Part shown: positions 33,407 through 42,268 of the stretch, piece by piece
How positions within the stretch are numbered: position 1 is the stretch's first letter
Layout: each line of letters begins with the position of its first letter
NCBI RefSeq assembly: GCF_025567385.1
Contig: NZ_JAOQJU010000007.1
Location: 65,504-129,503 of the forward strand
Origin: Claveliimonas acetigenes
GTDB taxonomy: Bacteria; Bacillota; Clostridia; Lachnospirales; Lachnospiraceae
Direction of reading: 5' to 3'
Length of the DNA stretch: 64,000 bases
Position numbers and translations under genes: made by a program
The notes under the pieces: model-generated
The model's database searches: none
The model's input: the letters and a program-made list of their open reading frames with translations, nothing else
Told to the model about the DNA's origin: nothing

Positions 33407-34561
33407 TTATTCCTGCTCTTTATATTTGCTGACTGCAAGGCCTGCAGACAGGATTGCCGCAGCAAACAGAAGCTGTATCCCGATTCCCTGAAAAATGGTT
33501 GTCTTCTGGGCCACAGTAAATTCTGCATTACTTCCTATTATTTCATTTACTATTTCATACCAGTACACGGGAAGAAAATGTGCAAATGCCCGCACCCCTT
33601 TTCCCAGAACACTCATAGATACGAACACCCCACAGGTAAAACTCATCCCCAAGGAAATGACATTTACCACCCCGTTAATAACCTCTTCCTTCTCCACCAG
33701 CACGCCAATCAGGAAAGAAATCGCCAGAGACACCAGCGTAAGTACAAAAGAATTAAGCAGATAGTAAATCAGATTGCCATCCTGCAGAAATTCTTTTCCA
33801 TAAAGGGCTAACGGCATACACATACAGATAATCCAGAGTACAGCGCCAATAACCAGATACGCTGCCACAAGCTGCACATTCTGGCTGCGAAGAGAGACCG
33901 CCGAACAGAGCATCCGCCTTCTCACGTCCTTCTTTCTGTAAGCGACCATAACAAAACCAATAATATAACACAATACAGAAAGAATCATGTAAGGAAGATA
34001 CTGAAACAGAAACGCATGGGGCGCCATCTGACCGCCATGTCCGTTTTTATCAATCAAGGTTACGTCCGTACTGATTTCTCCGATCCGACCCACTTCAGCT
34101 ATTGCTTCCTCTGTGGAAAATCCGGCTGCCTTCAACACTCTCACATCGTTTAAAAATGTATCAATCTGCTGATCCACATAAAAAGCAGTGGAAGCTCCCG
34201 GAATCTTCGTCGTCTTTAGCTTTTCTTCCCCCTCCAGGCATTTTTCTTCAAAATTTTCTGGAATTGTTACCACATAATAAATATTCCTGTAAAACAGATT
34301 TTCCTGGATGGTTTTCTTGTCATCCGCAATGTCTGTCAGATGATGCTTCCCACCCAGATAACTTGCAAGCCCTCTTGCAAGCTCTCCTCCATCCCGGTCA
34401 ATCACAGCAATCTCAAGGCTTTCTTCTTCAAACTTTACCGTTCCTTCACCGCTGATCAGAACCTGTATCATAATACAAATTGTCATAAAAATAGCCAGAT
34501 AGAGAAAGAACGTGAATATATTCCGTTTTACCAACGTCATAAATCCTTTAAATACTGTCAT
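33407..34561 (-). CDS. ABC-2 type transporter permease
   Basis: 384 residues with one N-terminal transmembrane helix, a large external domain (residues ~45-180), and five C-terminal helices, the ABC-2/DrrB-YhgE-like layout. It overlaps the preceding permease by 14 bases. With its partner and the ATPase at 35685 it forms an exporter whose substrate is unknown. Families with this layout export lipids, antimicrobial peptides or cell-envelope compounds. Confidence 0.82.
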   Translation of the reverse strand: MTVFKGFMTLVKRNIFTFFLYLAIFMTICIMIQVLISGEGTVKFEEESLEIAVIDRDGGELARGLASYLGGKHHLTDIADDKKTIQENLFYRNIYYVVTIPENFEEKCLEGEEKLKTTKIPGASTAFYVDQQIDTFLNDVRVLKAAGFSTEEAIAEVGRIGEISTDVTLIDKNGHGGQMAPHAFLFQYLPYMILSVLCYIIGFVMVAYRKKDVRRRMLCSAVSLRSQNVQLVAAYLVIGAVLWIICMCMPLALYGKEFLQDGNLIYYLLNSFVLTLVSLAISFLIGVLVEKEEVINGVVNVISLGMSFTCGVFVSMSVLGKGVRAFAHFLPVYWYEIVNEIIGSNAEFTVAQKTTIFQGIGIQLLFAAAILSAGLAVSKYKEQE

Positions 34562-35672
34562 ATCTTTCCCTCCTTGTCACCAGAAATGCAGTAAGTACAA
34601 AAATCACACTCATACATCCCAGAATTATAAGATTTCTCATCATCCGCCCGGTATCGCTGTACACCGCCATGCAATAATAAGAATCGCTCAGGACCGCCGC
34701 CGGATTGACACGGTTAAGAAGCGGACAATGCTGCTCAATGATATTTTTCATCTCTCCAAACATCAATCCCGCAAGAAAGCCCGGCAGCAAGGTAAACAGC
34801 ACGCAAAAGCCCATCCGCATACTGAACGATACCCTGTTGATGCATCCAAGCAAAATCCCCATAGATACTCCGATCATGCTTCCCATCAGATTCACCAATA
34901 TAATCGCCCCGGGATTTCCGCCCAGATCAATTCCCAGGACAAACCTCACGTATACTGTCAGAATCATAATATTTACAAAGTGAATGCCAAACATTACCAG
35001 GAAATTACTCACCAGCATTTTCATTTTATGAGTCGGCGTAATGCAATTCCTTGCCCCCAACGCTGACAGATTCGCCTGGATGTCACGGCATCCCTTCACT
35101 CCCAGGAACGCTCCCGATAGGCAGGCATAGGCAATCAACGCGAAGAAATAGCTGATGTTCGGGTTCAGCGTCCTTCCGCCCACGCTCACTTCTTCCGTCG
35201 TCTCCCGCCAGTCTTCCAGCTCTCCCATCGCATCCGCCAGGCCTTCCGGATGCTTCTCGCCGACTGCCAGAGCTATTTCCGTATTTTTCCGGTAAGTATC
35301 CAGAAGTGCTTTCAGAATACTCTGCTCAATCCCTGACTTCGCCACAATCAGTTCCGGTTCTTTTGCCACGGAAAATATCCCTTCCACCTCATCCGCCTTC
35401 AAAGCATCCAGTGCATCGTCCTTACTCATAGGCTCCAATGCAACAATATCTCCATCCAGTGCATCCAGATAAGCGAGAAATGCTTGTGCGCTGCCGGAAG
35501 TGTTCTCTTCCACCACCGCCACTGCAATCACATCCATATCTTCTCCCATATCACTGTTCCCAAAGGATATATAAAACAGTGTCCCCAGAATAATCGGGAA
35601 AGCAAGCGCCCAGAACATGGTCACATGTTCCCTGACGGTCTGCCTGAATTGATACTTTATCAAATGCAACAT
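34548..35672 (-). CDS. ABC-2 type transporter permease
   Basis: 374 residues, same topology as the next gene: helix at ~20-38, an external domain with the characteristic N-terminal beta strand and DALDALKADEVEGIFSV, then C-terminal helices from ~190 with PFAM ABC2-like motif LGCINRVSFSMRMGF. It lies 12 bases after the ATPase. The two permeases probably form a heterodimer. Confidence 0.82.
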   Translation of the reverse strand: MLHLIKYQFRQTVREHVTMFWALAFPIILGTLFYISFGNSDMGEDMDVIAVAVVEENTSGSAQAFLAYLDALDGDIVALEPMSKDDALDALKADEVEGIFSVAKEPELIVAKSGIEQSILKALLDTYRKNTEIALAVGEKHPEGLADAMGELEDWRETTEEVSVGGRTLNPNISYFFALIAYACLSGAFLGVKGCRDIQANLSALGARNCITPTHKMKMLVSNFLVMFGIHFVNIMILTVYVRFVLGIDLGGNPGAIILVNLMGSMIGVSMGILLGCINRVSFSMRMGFCVLFTLLPGFLAGLMFGEMKNIIEQHCPLLNRVNPAAVLSDSYYCMAVYSDTGRMMRNLIILGCMSVIFVLTAFLVTRRERYDSI

Positions 35673-35684
35673 CTGTATCCCCTC

Positions 35685-36614
35685 CTAATCCCGCAGTTCT
35701 TTCCCGGTAATTTCCAGAAAAACATCGTTCAATGTCGGAAGCTCCGAGTACACTCTTCCAAATGCAATATCCTTTTCTTCCAGATAATGAAGGATTCTAA
35801 GCAGATTATGCTTTGCCCCGCTCAAACGGATCTTCAAAATCTGCTCTTCATAGAAAATGTCAAATACATGGGGAAGCTCTTTTATCTCCTGAAGTTCCTT
35901 GTCTCCCAGGGCGATTGCCTCGATTGTCACCGTCTCTCCGGTTTTAATCATGCCTTTCAGCTCTTCTTTTGTCCCCGTAGCAAGAACCCTTCCTTTATCC
36001 ATGATTGAGATCCGGGTACAAATCTGTTCCACCTCTTCCATATAGTGAGAAGTATAGATAATGGTAGAACCCTGACGGTTCAGCTCCAGAATCCCTTCCA
36101 ATATCTTATTCCTACTCTGTGGATCTACCGCAACCGTCGGCTCATCCATAATAATTAATTTCGGTTTGTGTACGATACCACAGGCTATATTCAACCGTCT
36201 CAGAAGCCCGCCCGACAATTTACCCGGACGCTTCTTTCTATAATCTTCCAGCCCCACAAATTGAATCGCCTCTTCTGTCAGTGCTTTTCTCTTCTTTTTA
36301 TCCTTTATGTACAATCCACAAAAATAGTCAACATTTTCCCAGACAGACATCTGCTCAAAAACGGCAACATTTTGCATCACCACACCAATATTCTTCTTAA
36401 TTTCATAACTGTCCGGGCGCATTTCTTCCCCCATAATCTGAATGCTTCCTTTATCATATTTCAAAAGAGCCAGCATACAGTTAATTGCCGTCGTCTTTCC
36501 GGAACCATTTGGCCCCAAAAGCCCATAAATCTCTCCTTCTTTTATCTCCAGATTCAGGTGATCCAGCGCCACCAGGTCGTCATATCTTTTCACCAGATTC
36601 GTAATTGTAACCAT
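35685..36614 (-). CDS. ABC transporter ATP-binding protein
   Basis: 309 residues. Walker A GPNGSGKTTAINCML, the ABC signature KLSGGLLRRLNIACGI, Walker B LIIMDEPTVAVDPQSR and the H-switch YTSHYMEEVE are complete. The LSGGLLRR signature fits antibiotic/lipid-type exporters of the DrrA/CcmA group. The ATG at 36614 has GAGGAGG upstream. It is first of a three-gene operon divergent from the two-component system, which probably controls it. Confidence 0.92.
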   Translation of the reverse strand: MVTITNLVKRYDDLVALDHLNLEIKEGEIYGLLGPNGSGKTTAINCMLALLKYDKGSIQIMGEEMRPDSYEIKKNIGVVMQNVAVFEQMSVWENVDYFCGLYIKDKKKRKALTEEAIQFVGLEDYRKKRPGKLSGGLLRRLNIACGIVHKPKLIIMDEPTVAVDPQSRNKILEGILELNRQGSTIIYTSHYMEEVEQICTRISIMDKGRVLATGTKEELKGMIKTGETVTIEAIALGDKELQEIKELPHVFDIFYEEQILKIRLSGAKHNLLRILHYLEEKDIAFGRVYSELPTLNDVFLEITGKELRD

Positions 36615-36628
36615 AAAATCCTCCTCTC

Positions 36629-36712
36629 TGACATTTGTCACTTGTAGTATAACCGTTCCCGCCTTATAATGATAGTGTCAGGTGTCAGCACTTCATATGA
36701 CAATTGTCATAT
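36629..36712. promoter_or_regulatory. Divergent regulatory region with two TGACA-N2-TGTCA dyads
   Basis: Perfect dyads TGACATTTGTCA (36629-36640) and TATGACAATTGTCATA within an 18-bp palindrome (36695-36712) sit between the ABC operon and the kinase gene. Centres are 69 bp apart. A direct TGTCAGGTGTCA lies between them. A plus-strand promoter TTGTAG (36642-36647), 17 bases, TATAAT (36665-36670) lies between the dyads. These are candidate binding sites for the response regulator at 37818. Confidence 0.7.
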
Positions 36713-36736
36713 AAAAACCGGCGACGAGGGGGCCAT

Positions 36737-37816
36737 ATGAGCAGAATTCTCGACAGAATCATTTTACTTATATATTGTCTGGGCGCTGTATTACTGCAGG
36801 AAGCAGATACAGCCTTTCTTGCCGCCTTTCTTTCTGCCGTCATCTATTCCTTTCTGGGGTATTATTTCAGGCAGCGAAGCCTCCACATTATACTGGCTGC
36901 ATTTTATATAAGCTTTGCTATCTTCTTCCCCACTTTTCTTCTGTTTTTTCCCGTCATCCTGTACGGATTTGCAGAAGACAAGTTATTCCTCTCTCTTATC
37001 TTAGTGGTGGAATTCTGCCTTTTTCATTTCCACCACGCTCCATGGCGTCTCCTGCCCTTCCTGATACTGGGAAGCGCAATTACACTCTGGCTGGATCACC
37101 AAACTTCTCTGTATGAGATGCTTGACGCAGAATTTAAAAAAATGCGGGACGACTCTGTAGAACGGAATCTCTTGTTGAAACAGAAGAACCAGTCACTGCT
37201 GGAAAAACAAAATTACGAAATCTACAATGCTGTTCTGAAGGAACGCAACCGAATTGCAAGAGAAATCCATGATAATACCGGACATATGCTTTCCCGCTCT
37301 ATTCTGCTAACCGGAGCAGCGAAAGCAATCAATAAAGAAGAAGGCTTAACCCCTCTCCTCTCCCAACTGGAAGAGACTCTGAACACTGCCATGACCGATA
37401 TAAGGAAAAGTGTTCACGATCTACACGATGAGTCTGTCAACCTGAAGGAAACTCTGGATAATCTTATAGAATCTTTTTCTTTCTGCCCCGCTGTAATGGA
37501 GTACGATATGGGTTTTCAAATACCGCAAGCTGTCAGATATGGTTTTATTGCTATTATAAGAGAAGCCCTGAACAATGTCATAAAGCACAGCAACGCCGAC
37601 CGGGTACACATCCTCGTCCGTGAACATCCTGCACTCTATCAGCTTATCATTGAGGATAATGGTACGGATATCAAAACTTCTAAGCTGACAGACGGAACAG
37701 GGATGGGGCTGACTAATATAAAAGACCGTGTAGATTCTCTGGATGGGAATCTGCAGATTCAGATAGAAAACGGATTCCGCATCTTTATTACCATACCAAA
37801 AAAGGAGGCTCTCTAA
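36737..37816 (+). CDS. Sensor histidine kinase, NarX/DesK (HPK7) type
   Basis: 359 residues. Five or six transmembrane helices in the first ~120 residues and no large extracellular loop, then HisKA_3 dimerisation with the phospho-acceptor His in KERNRIAREIHDNTGH, and an ATPase domain with N box REALNNVIKHSNAD and GMGLTNIKDRV. A sensor with buried membrane helices is typical of systems reacting to membrane stress or lipid-active compounds. It is separated from the regulator by one base, so it is a co-expressed pair. Confidence 0.9.
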   Translation: MSRILDRIILLIYCLGAVLLQEADTAFLAAFLSAVIYSFLGYYFRQRSLHIILAAFYISFAIFFPTFLLFFPVILYGFAEDKLFLSLILVVEFCLFHFHHAPWRLLPFLILGSAITLWLDHQTSLYEMLDAEFKKMRDDSVERNLLLKQKNQSLLEKQNYEIYNAVLKERNRIAREIHDNTGHMLSRSILLTGAAKAINKEEGLTPLLSQLEETLNTAMTDIRKSVHDLHDESVNLKETLDNLIESFSFCPAVMEYDMGFQIPQAVRYGFIAIIREALNNVIKHSNADRVHILVREHPALYQLIIEDNGTDIKTSKLTDGTGMGLTNIKDRVDSLDGNLQIQIENGFRIFITIPKKEAL

Positions 37817-37817
37817 A

Positions 37818-38441
37818 ATGATAAATATATTGATTGTCGATGACGATATTCTAGTTGCCGGTGCTTTAAAAACCATCCTGGAAACGGATGGTTCTGTCTG
37901 TGTATGCGGAACCGGCACAGACGGGAAAGACGCCGTTTCCCTGTACCGAAAGCACAAACCGGACGTACTTCTTATGGACATTCGCATGAGGGAAATGAGC
38001 GGGCTGGAAGCATCCGAGCAAATTCTTTCTGAATTCCCGAATGCTAAGATTCTCCTCCTTACCACCTTCTCCGACGACGAATATATCGTGAAAGCATTAA
38101 AATTCGGCGTAAAGGGATATCTTCTCAAACAGGATTATACCAGCATTGTTCCTGCAATTAAAGCTGTCTGCACCGGACAGACCGTTTTCGGACTTGAGAT
38201 TGTATCCCGCATTCCTGATCTTCTTCAAAAAAAGTCAAAATTTAATTATGACGACTACGAAATAAGCGAACGGGAATATAAGATCATAACCCTCGTCGCA
38301 GACGGATTAAGCAACCGTGAAATCGCAGAAAAATTATATCTGAGTGAAGGAACCGTGCGGAATTATCTGAGTAGTATCCTGGATAAGCTATGCCTGCGGG
38401 ACCGGACGCAGCTTGCCATATTCTACTACCAACATCTGTAA
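37818..38441 (+). CDS. Response regulator, NarL/LuxR family
   Basis: 207 residues. Receiver domain with acidic pocket DDD (near residue 9), phospho-Asp in VLLMDIRMREMSG, switch Thr in LLLTTF and Lys in GVKGYLLKQD. A C-terminal LuxR helix-turn-helix follows, ISEREYKIITLVADGLSNREIA and LSEGTVRNYLSSILDKL. It should dimerise on short inverted repeats, matching the TGACA-N2-TGTCA dyads upstream of the operon. It is adjacent to the divergent ABC exporter. Confidence 0.93.
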   Translation: MINILIVDDDILVAGALKTILETDGSVCVCGTGTDGKDAVSLYRKHKPDVLLMDIRMREMSGLEASEQILSEFPNAKILLLTTFSDDEYIVKALKFGVKGYLLKQDYTSIVPAIKAVCTGQTVFGLEIVSRIPDLLQKKSKFNYDDYEISEREYKIITLVADGLSNREIAEKLYLSEGTVRNYLSSILDKLCLRDRTQLAIFYYQHL

Positions 38442-38450
38442 ACAAAGAAA

Positions 38451-38486
38451 AAGCCTCTGATGAATTAATCATCAAAGGCTTCTTTT
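38451..38486. terminator. Bidirectional terminator between response regulator and dnaJ
   Basis: AAGCCT-TGATGA and TCATCA-AGGCTT form an interrupted stem around ATTAA with T-rich ends on both strands. The dnaJ stop codon lies within the stem. Confidence 0.8.
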
Positions 38487-39646
38487 ACTTTATCCATAAA
38501 TCCTTTTTTCTTAGGTTTTCCTTTGTCCTCACCCGACACCTGGTTCAGAGAATTTCCTGTCAGCTCATCGAATCTTCTCAGAGCTTCCTTCGCCTCTGCG
38601 CTCAGTCTCTCCGGTGTCTGAATTACCAGCGTCACATAATGATCGCCGCGCACCTGCGCATTCCGCACGGATGGCACGCCTTTTCCTTTCAGACGGACCT
38701 TGGTATCTGTCTTGGTTCCTGGTTTTATATTATACAATACTTCTCCGTCTACTGTCTTGATGCGGATGTCTCCGCCAAGCGCTGCCTGGGCAAAACTAAT
38801 CGGCACGGTAGAGAAAATATGCATATCCTGCCGCTGGAAAATCGGATGTCTGGATACCGTCACCTCTACCAGCAAATCTCCTCTCGGTCCGCCATTGACA
38901 CCCGGCTCACCTTTTTCACGGATTCTTACACTCTGCCCGTTATCGATACCAGCCGGAATAGATACGGATATCTTCTTCTTGCTTGCCGTGTAACCTGTTC
39001 CTCCACAATCCGGACATTTCTCACGAATCACCTTACCGGTTCCCCGGCAATCCGGACAAGTCTGGACATTCTGAACCGTTCCGAAGAAGGACTGCTGTGT
39101 ATAGACAATCTGTCCTTTACCGCCACATTTTGAACAAGTCTCCGGCGATGTCCCCGGCTTCGCTCCAGTACCATTACATTTACTGCAAGGTTCCTTTAAC
39201 ACGACCTCCAGCTCTTTCTCGCACCCAAAAACCGCTTCTTCAAAGGTAATACGCACACCTTTGCGGATATTCGCACCCTTCATCGGTCCCTGGCTCGCAC
39301 GTCCGCTTCTTCTGCCACCGCCAAACAAATCGCCAAAAATGTCGCCAAAGATATCACTGAAATCAGCTCCGTTGAAGTCAAATCCACCGAAACCTCCCGC
39401 TCCGCCTGCTCCACCTTCAAATGCAGCATGACCATACTGATCATACTGCCGGCGTTTCTCCGGATCACTTAAGACTGCATAAGCTTCGGATGCTTCTTTG
39501 AACTTTTTTTCAGCTTCAGCATCACCCGGATTCATATCCGGGTGATACTTTTTGGCTACTTTTCTATACGCTTTTTTAAGAGTCGCTTCGTCAGCATCTT
39601 TAGCGACGCCCAACACTTCATAGTAATCTCTCTTTGTCTCAGCCAT
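38465..39646 (-). CDS. dnaJ: Chaperone DnaJ
   Basis: 393 residues, co-chaperone of DnaK. J domain with HPD in KYHPDMNPGD, Gly/Phe-rich linker (residues ~75-120, many GG and F), zinc domain with four CxxCxGxG units (CSKCNGTG, CSKCGGKG, CPDCRGTG, CPDCGGTG) and the C-terminal substrate barrels. It is last in the hrcA-grpE-dnaK-dnaJ operon and two bases after dnaK's stop. Confidence 0.97.
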   Translation of the reverse strand: MAETKRDYYEVLGVAKDADEATLKKAYRKVAKKYHPDMNPGDAEAEKKFKEASEAYAVLSDPEKRRQYDQYGHAAFEGGAGGAGGFGGFDFNGADFSDIFGDIFGDLFGGGRRSGRASQGPMKGANIRKGVRITFEEAVFGCEKELEVVLKEPCSKCNGTGAKPGTSPETCSKCGGKGQIVYTQQSFFGTVQNVQTCPDCRGTGKVIREKCPDCGGTGYTASKKKISVSIPAGIDNGQSVRIREKGEPGVNGGPRGDLLVEVTVSRHPIFQRQDMHIFSTVPISFAQAALGGDIRIKTVDGEVLYNIKPGTKTDTKVRLKGKGVPSVRNAQVRGDHYVTLVIQTPERLSAEAKEALRRFDELTGNSLNQVSGEDKGKPKKKGFMDKVKEAFDD

Positions 39647-39648
39647 GT

Positions 39649-41529
39649 TTATACTTCCTTATAATCTCCGTCTACTACATCATCGCCTGCGAATCCATCC
39701 GGCGCCGGACCTGCTCCTGCTCCCATGTCAGGGCCTGCTCCCTGTGTACCTGCGGCTCCTGCCGCTCCGGCCTGTTCATAAACCTTGGTAAACAGCTTCT
39801 GGGCGCTTGCCATCAGCTTCTCCTTGCCGGCTTTCATCTCTGCAACCTGCGCATCGGATATATCATCCATATTAATCTTTGCAAGCAGATCTTCCAGCTC
39901 TTTGCAGTCAGCCTCAACCGCTGCCTTATCTGCTGCATCCAGCTTATCTCCTACTTCTTCCATTGCCTTTCTGGTCTGGAATACCATAGCGTCTGCATCA
40001 TTCTTTGCGTCAATACCTTCTTTACGCTTCTTATCCTGCGCCTCAAATGCCGCTGCTTCTTTTACAGCTTTATCAATGTCTTCGTCGGACATGTTAGAAC
40101 CTGCCGTAATCGTAATATGCTGTTCTTTTCCGGTTCCAAGGTCTTTCGCAGAAACATTTACAATACCATTGGCATCAATATCGAAAGTAACTTCAATCTG
40201 CGGGATTCCACGCGGTGCCGGCGGAATTCCATCCAGTCTGAACTGTCCGAGAGACTTATTGTCTCTTGCAAACTGTCTCTCACCCTGTACGACGTTAATA
40301 TCTACTGCTGTCTGGTTATCTGCTGCCGTAGAGAAAATCTGGCTCTTCTTTGTAGGAATCGTCGTATTTCTCTCAATCAGCCTTGTTGCAACACCACCCA
40401 TTGTCTCGATGGAAAGAGAAAGCGGAGTTACATCCAGAAGAAGGATGTCGCCTGCGCCTGCATCTCCGGCTAATTTACCGCCCTGTACAGAAGCGCCGAG
40501 CGCTACACATTCATCCGGGTTCAAAGACTTGCTCGGCTCTTTTCCTGTAAGCTGTCTTACCTTATCCTGTACCGCCGGGATACGTGTAGAACCGCCTACC
40601 AAAAGTACCTGACCCAGCTCAGAAGCTGTAATTCCCGCATCAGATAATGCTCTTGTCACAGGCTCTGCTGTCTTCTCTACCAGGTCATGTGTCAGCTCAT
40701 CAAACTTAGCTCTTGTAAGATTCATATCAAAATGCTTCGGACCCTCCGCTGTAGCTGTAATGAACGGCAGATTAATATTGGTTGTTGTAGCAGAAGATAA
40801 TTCCTTCTTCGCCTTCTCTGCCGCTTCTTTCAATCTCTGGAGTGCCATTTTATCTACAGACAGATCTACGCCTTCCATCTTCTTAAACTCAGCCAGCATA
40901 TAATCTGTAATCTTCTGGTCGAAGTCATCTCCGCCCAATCTGTTATTGCCCGCTGTGGAAAGTACTTCGATAACACCGTCGCCGATTTCAATGATAGATA
41001 CATCAAATGTACCGCCGCCAAGGTCGTATACCATGATCTTCTGCTCTTTTTCATTATCCAGGCCATATGCAAGAGCCGCTGCCGTAGGCTCGTTGATAAT
41101 ACGCTTTACATCAAGGCCTGCAATCTTACCTGCGTCCTTGGTAGCCTGACGCTGTGCATCGTTAAAATAAGCCGGAACGGTAATGACTGCTTCCGTAACC
41201 TTCTCTCCAAGATATCCTTCTGCATCTGCTTTCAGTTTCTGCAGAATCATTGCGGAAATCTCCTGCGGAGAATATTTCTTACCATCAATTGTCACTTTAT
41301 AATCTGAACCCATCTCTCTCTTAATAGAAGAGATTGTCTTCTCTGCGTTCGTTACTGCCTGACGCTTTGCCGGCTCGCCCACCAGACGCTCACCTGTCTT
41401 TGTAAATGCAACTACGGACGGTGTTGTTCTCGCGCCTTCTGTGTTTGCGATGACTACCGGCTGTCCGCCTTCCATAACGGCAACACAGCTATTTGTTGTA
41501 CCTAAGTCAATACCAATTATTTTTCCCAT
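39649..41529 (-). CDS. dnaK: Chaperone DnaK (Hsp70)
   Basis: 626 residues. Starts MGKIIGIDLGTTNSCVAVME. Phosphate loops VPAYFNDAQRQATKDAGKIA and DLGGGTFDVSI, the LLVGGSTRIPAVQ motif, linker DILLLDVTPLSLSIET, and a Gly/Ala/Met tail ending in a short acidic end. The C-terminal tail lacks an EEVD and ends GDYKEV. Third gene of the HrcA-controlled operon, 38 bases after grpE. Confidence 0.98.
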   Translation of the reverse strand: MGKIIGIDLGTTNSCVAVMEGGQPVVIANTEGARTTPSVVAFTKTGERLVGEPAKRQAVTNAEKTISSIKREMGSDYKVTIDGKKYSPQEISAMILQKLKADAEGYLGEKVTEAVITVPAYFNDAQRQATKDAGKIAGLDVKRIINEPTAAALAYGLDNEKEQKIMVYDLGGGTFDVSIIEIGDGVIEVLSTAGNNRLGGDDFDQKITDYMLAEFKKMEGVDLSVDKMALQRLKEAAEKAKKELSSATTTNINLPFITATAEGPKHFDMNLTRAKFDELTHDLVEKTAEPVTRALSDAGITASELGQVLLVGGSTRIPAVQDKVRQLTGKEPSKSLNPDECVALGASVQGGKLAGDAGAGDILLLDVTPLSLSIETMGGVATRLIERNTTIPTKKSQIFSTAADNQTAVDINVVQGERQFARDNKSLGQFRLDGIPPAPRGIPQIEVTFDIDANGIVNVSAKDLGTGKEQHITITAGSNMSDEDIDKAVKEAAAFEAQDKKRKEGIDAKNDADAMVFQTRKAMEEVGDKLDAADKAAVEADCKELEDLLAKINMDDISDAQVAEMKAGKEKLMASAQKLFTKVYEQAGAAGAAGTQGAGPDMGAGAGPAPDGFAGDDVVDGDYKEV

Positions 41530-41567
41530 GATTCTATTCCTCCTATAATGAATTTAAATTACCAATA

Positions 41568-42251
41568 TTAATTCGCAACCTTGACCATACTGTGTCTCAC
41601 TACGGAGTCACGATACATATATCCTTTTTGGAATTCTTCGGCTACGATATTTTCCCCGAAGCTCTCATCTTCCACATGCATAACTGCATTGTGGAAATCA
41701 GGATTAAATTCCTGACCGACAGCCTCTATGGGCTTTACGCCTGCCTCTTCCAGTGTCGTCATAAGCTGCTTATAAACCTTCTCCATTCCCTGAACGAATG
41801 GATTTTCTTTTTCTTCTCCGGCCACCGCTGCAAGCCCTCTCTCAAAATTGTCTACAACCGGAAGAATCTTTTCTATGATATCTTTCGCCCCTACTTCGTA
41901 CATCTGGGACTTCTCCCTTTCTGTACGCTTGCGGAAGTTATCAAACTCTGCCATCTGACGGGTAAGTTTATCCGTCAGCTCTTCTATTTTCTCATCTTTC
42001 TTATCTTTTTTATTCTTTTTCCCGAAAAACTTGTTCTTTTTCTGTCCATCCTCTGACGGTTCTTCCTCAGAACCATCCTCAGGCTCCTGTCCGTCCTCCG
42101 GGACATCCTCTGCCGTCTCTGCGCCAGTCTCTTCCTCAGCCGGAGTCTTCTCAGCATTTTCCTGCTGCGCTGCTTTCTTCGCCTCTTCGACGGCTTCTTT
42201 CACCATCTCTTCCTGACTCTTCTCCTGATTCATTTCCTGATTTTTATCCAA
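41568..42251 (-). CDS. grpE: Nucleotide exchange factor GrpE
   Basis: 227 residues from the TTG at 42251, which has AGGTGG eight bases upstream; a GTG at 42263 lacks spacing and an ATG at 42233 is another option. The GrpE core (AEFDNFRKRTEREKSQMYE helix, then LPVVDNFERGLAAV, FVQGMEKVYKQL, GQEFNPDFHNAVMHVED) follows a long acidic, disordered N-terminal tail (residues ~20-70, rich in E, D, P). A long tail is common in Clostridia. Confidence 0.93.
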   Translation of the reverse strand: MDKNQEMNQEKSQEEMVKEAVEEAKKAAQQENAEKTPAEEETGAETAEDVPEDGQEPEDGSEEEPSEDGQKKNKFFGKKNKKDKKDEKIEELTDKLTRQMAEFDNFRKRTEREKSQMYEVGAKDIIEKILPVVDNFERGLAAVAGEEKENPFVQGMEKVYKQLMTTLEEAGVKPIEAVGQEFNPDFHNAVMHVEDESFGENIVAEEFQKGYMYRDSVVRHSMVKVAN

Positions 42252-42268
42252 GGGTCCTTCCACCTTTC

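Noticed and set aside
39785..40612. 275-residue plus-strand reading frame
   Set aside because: Antisense to dnaK; long shadow frames over dnaK are a well-known artefact of codon bias.
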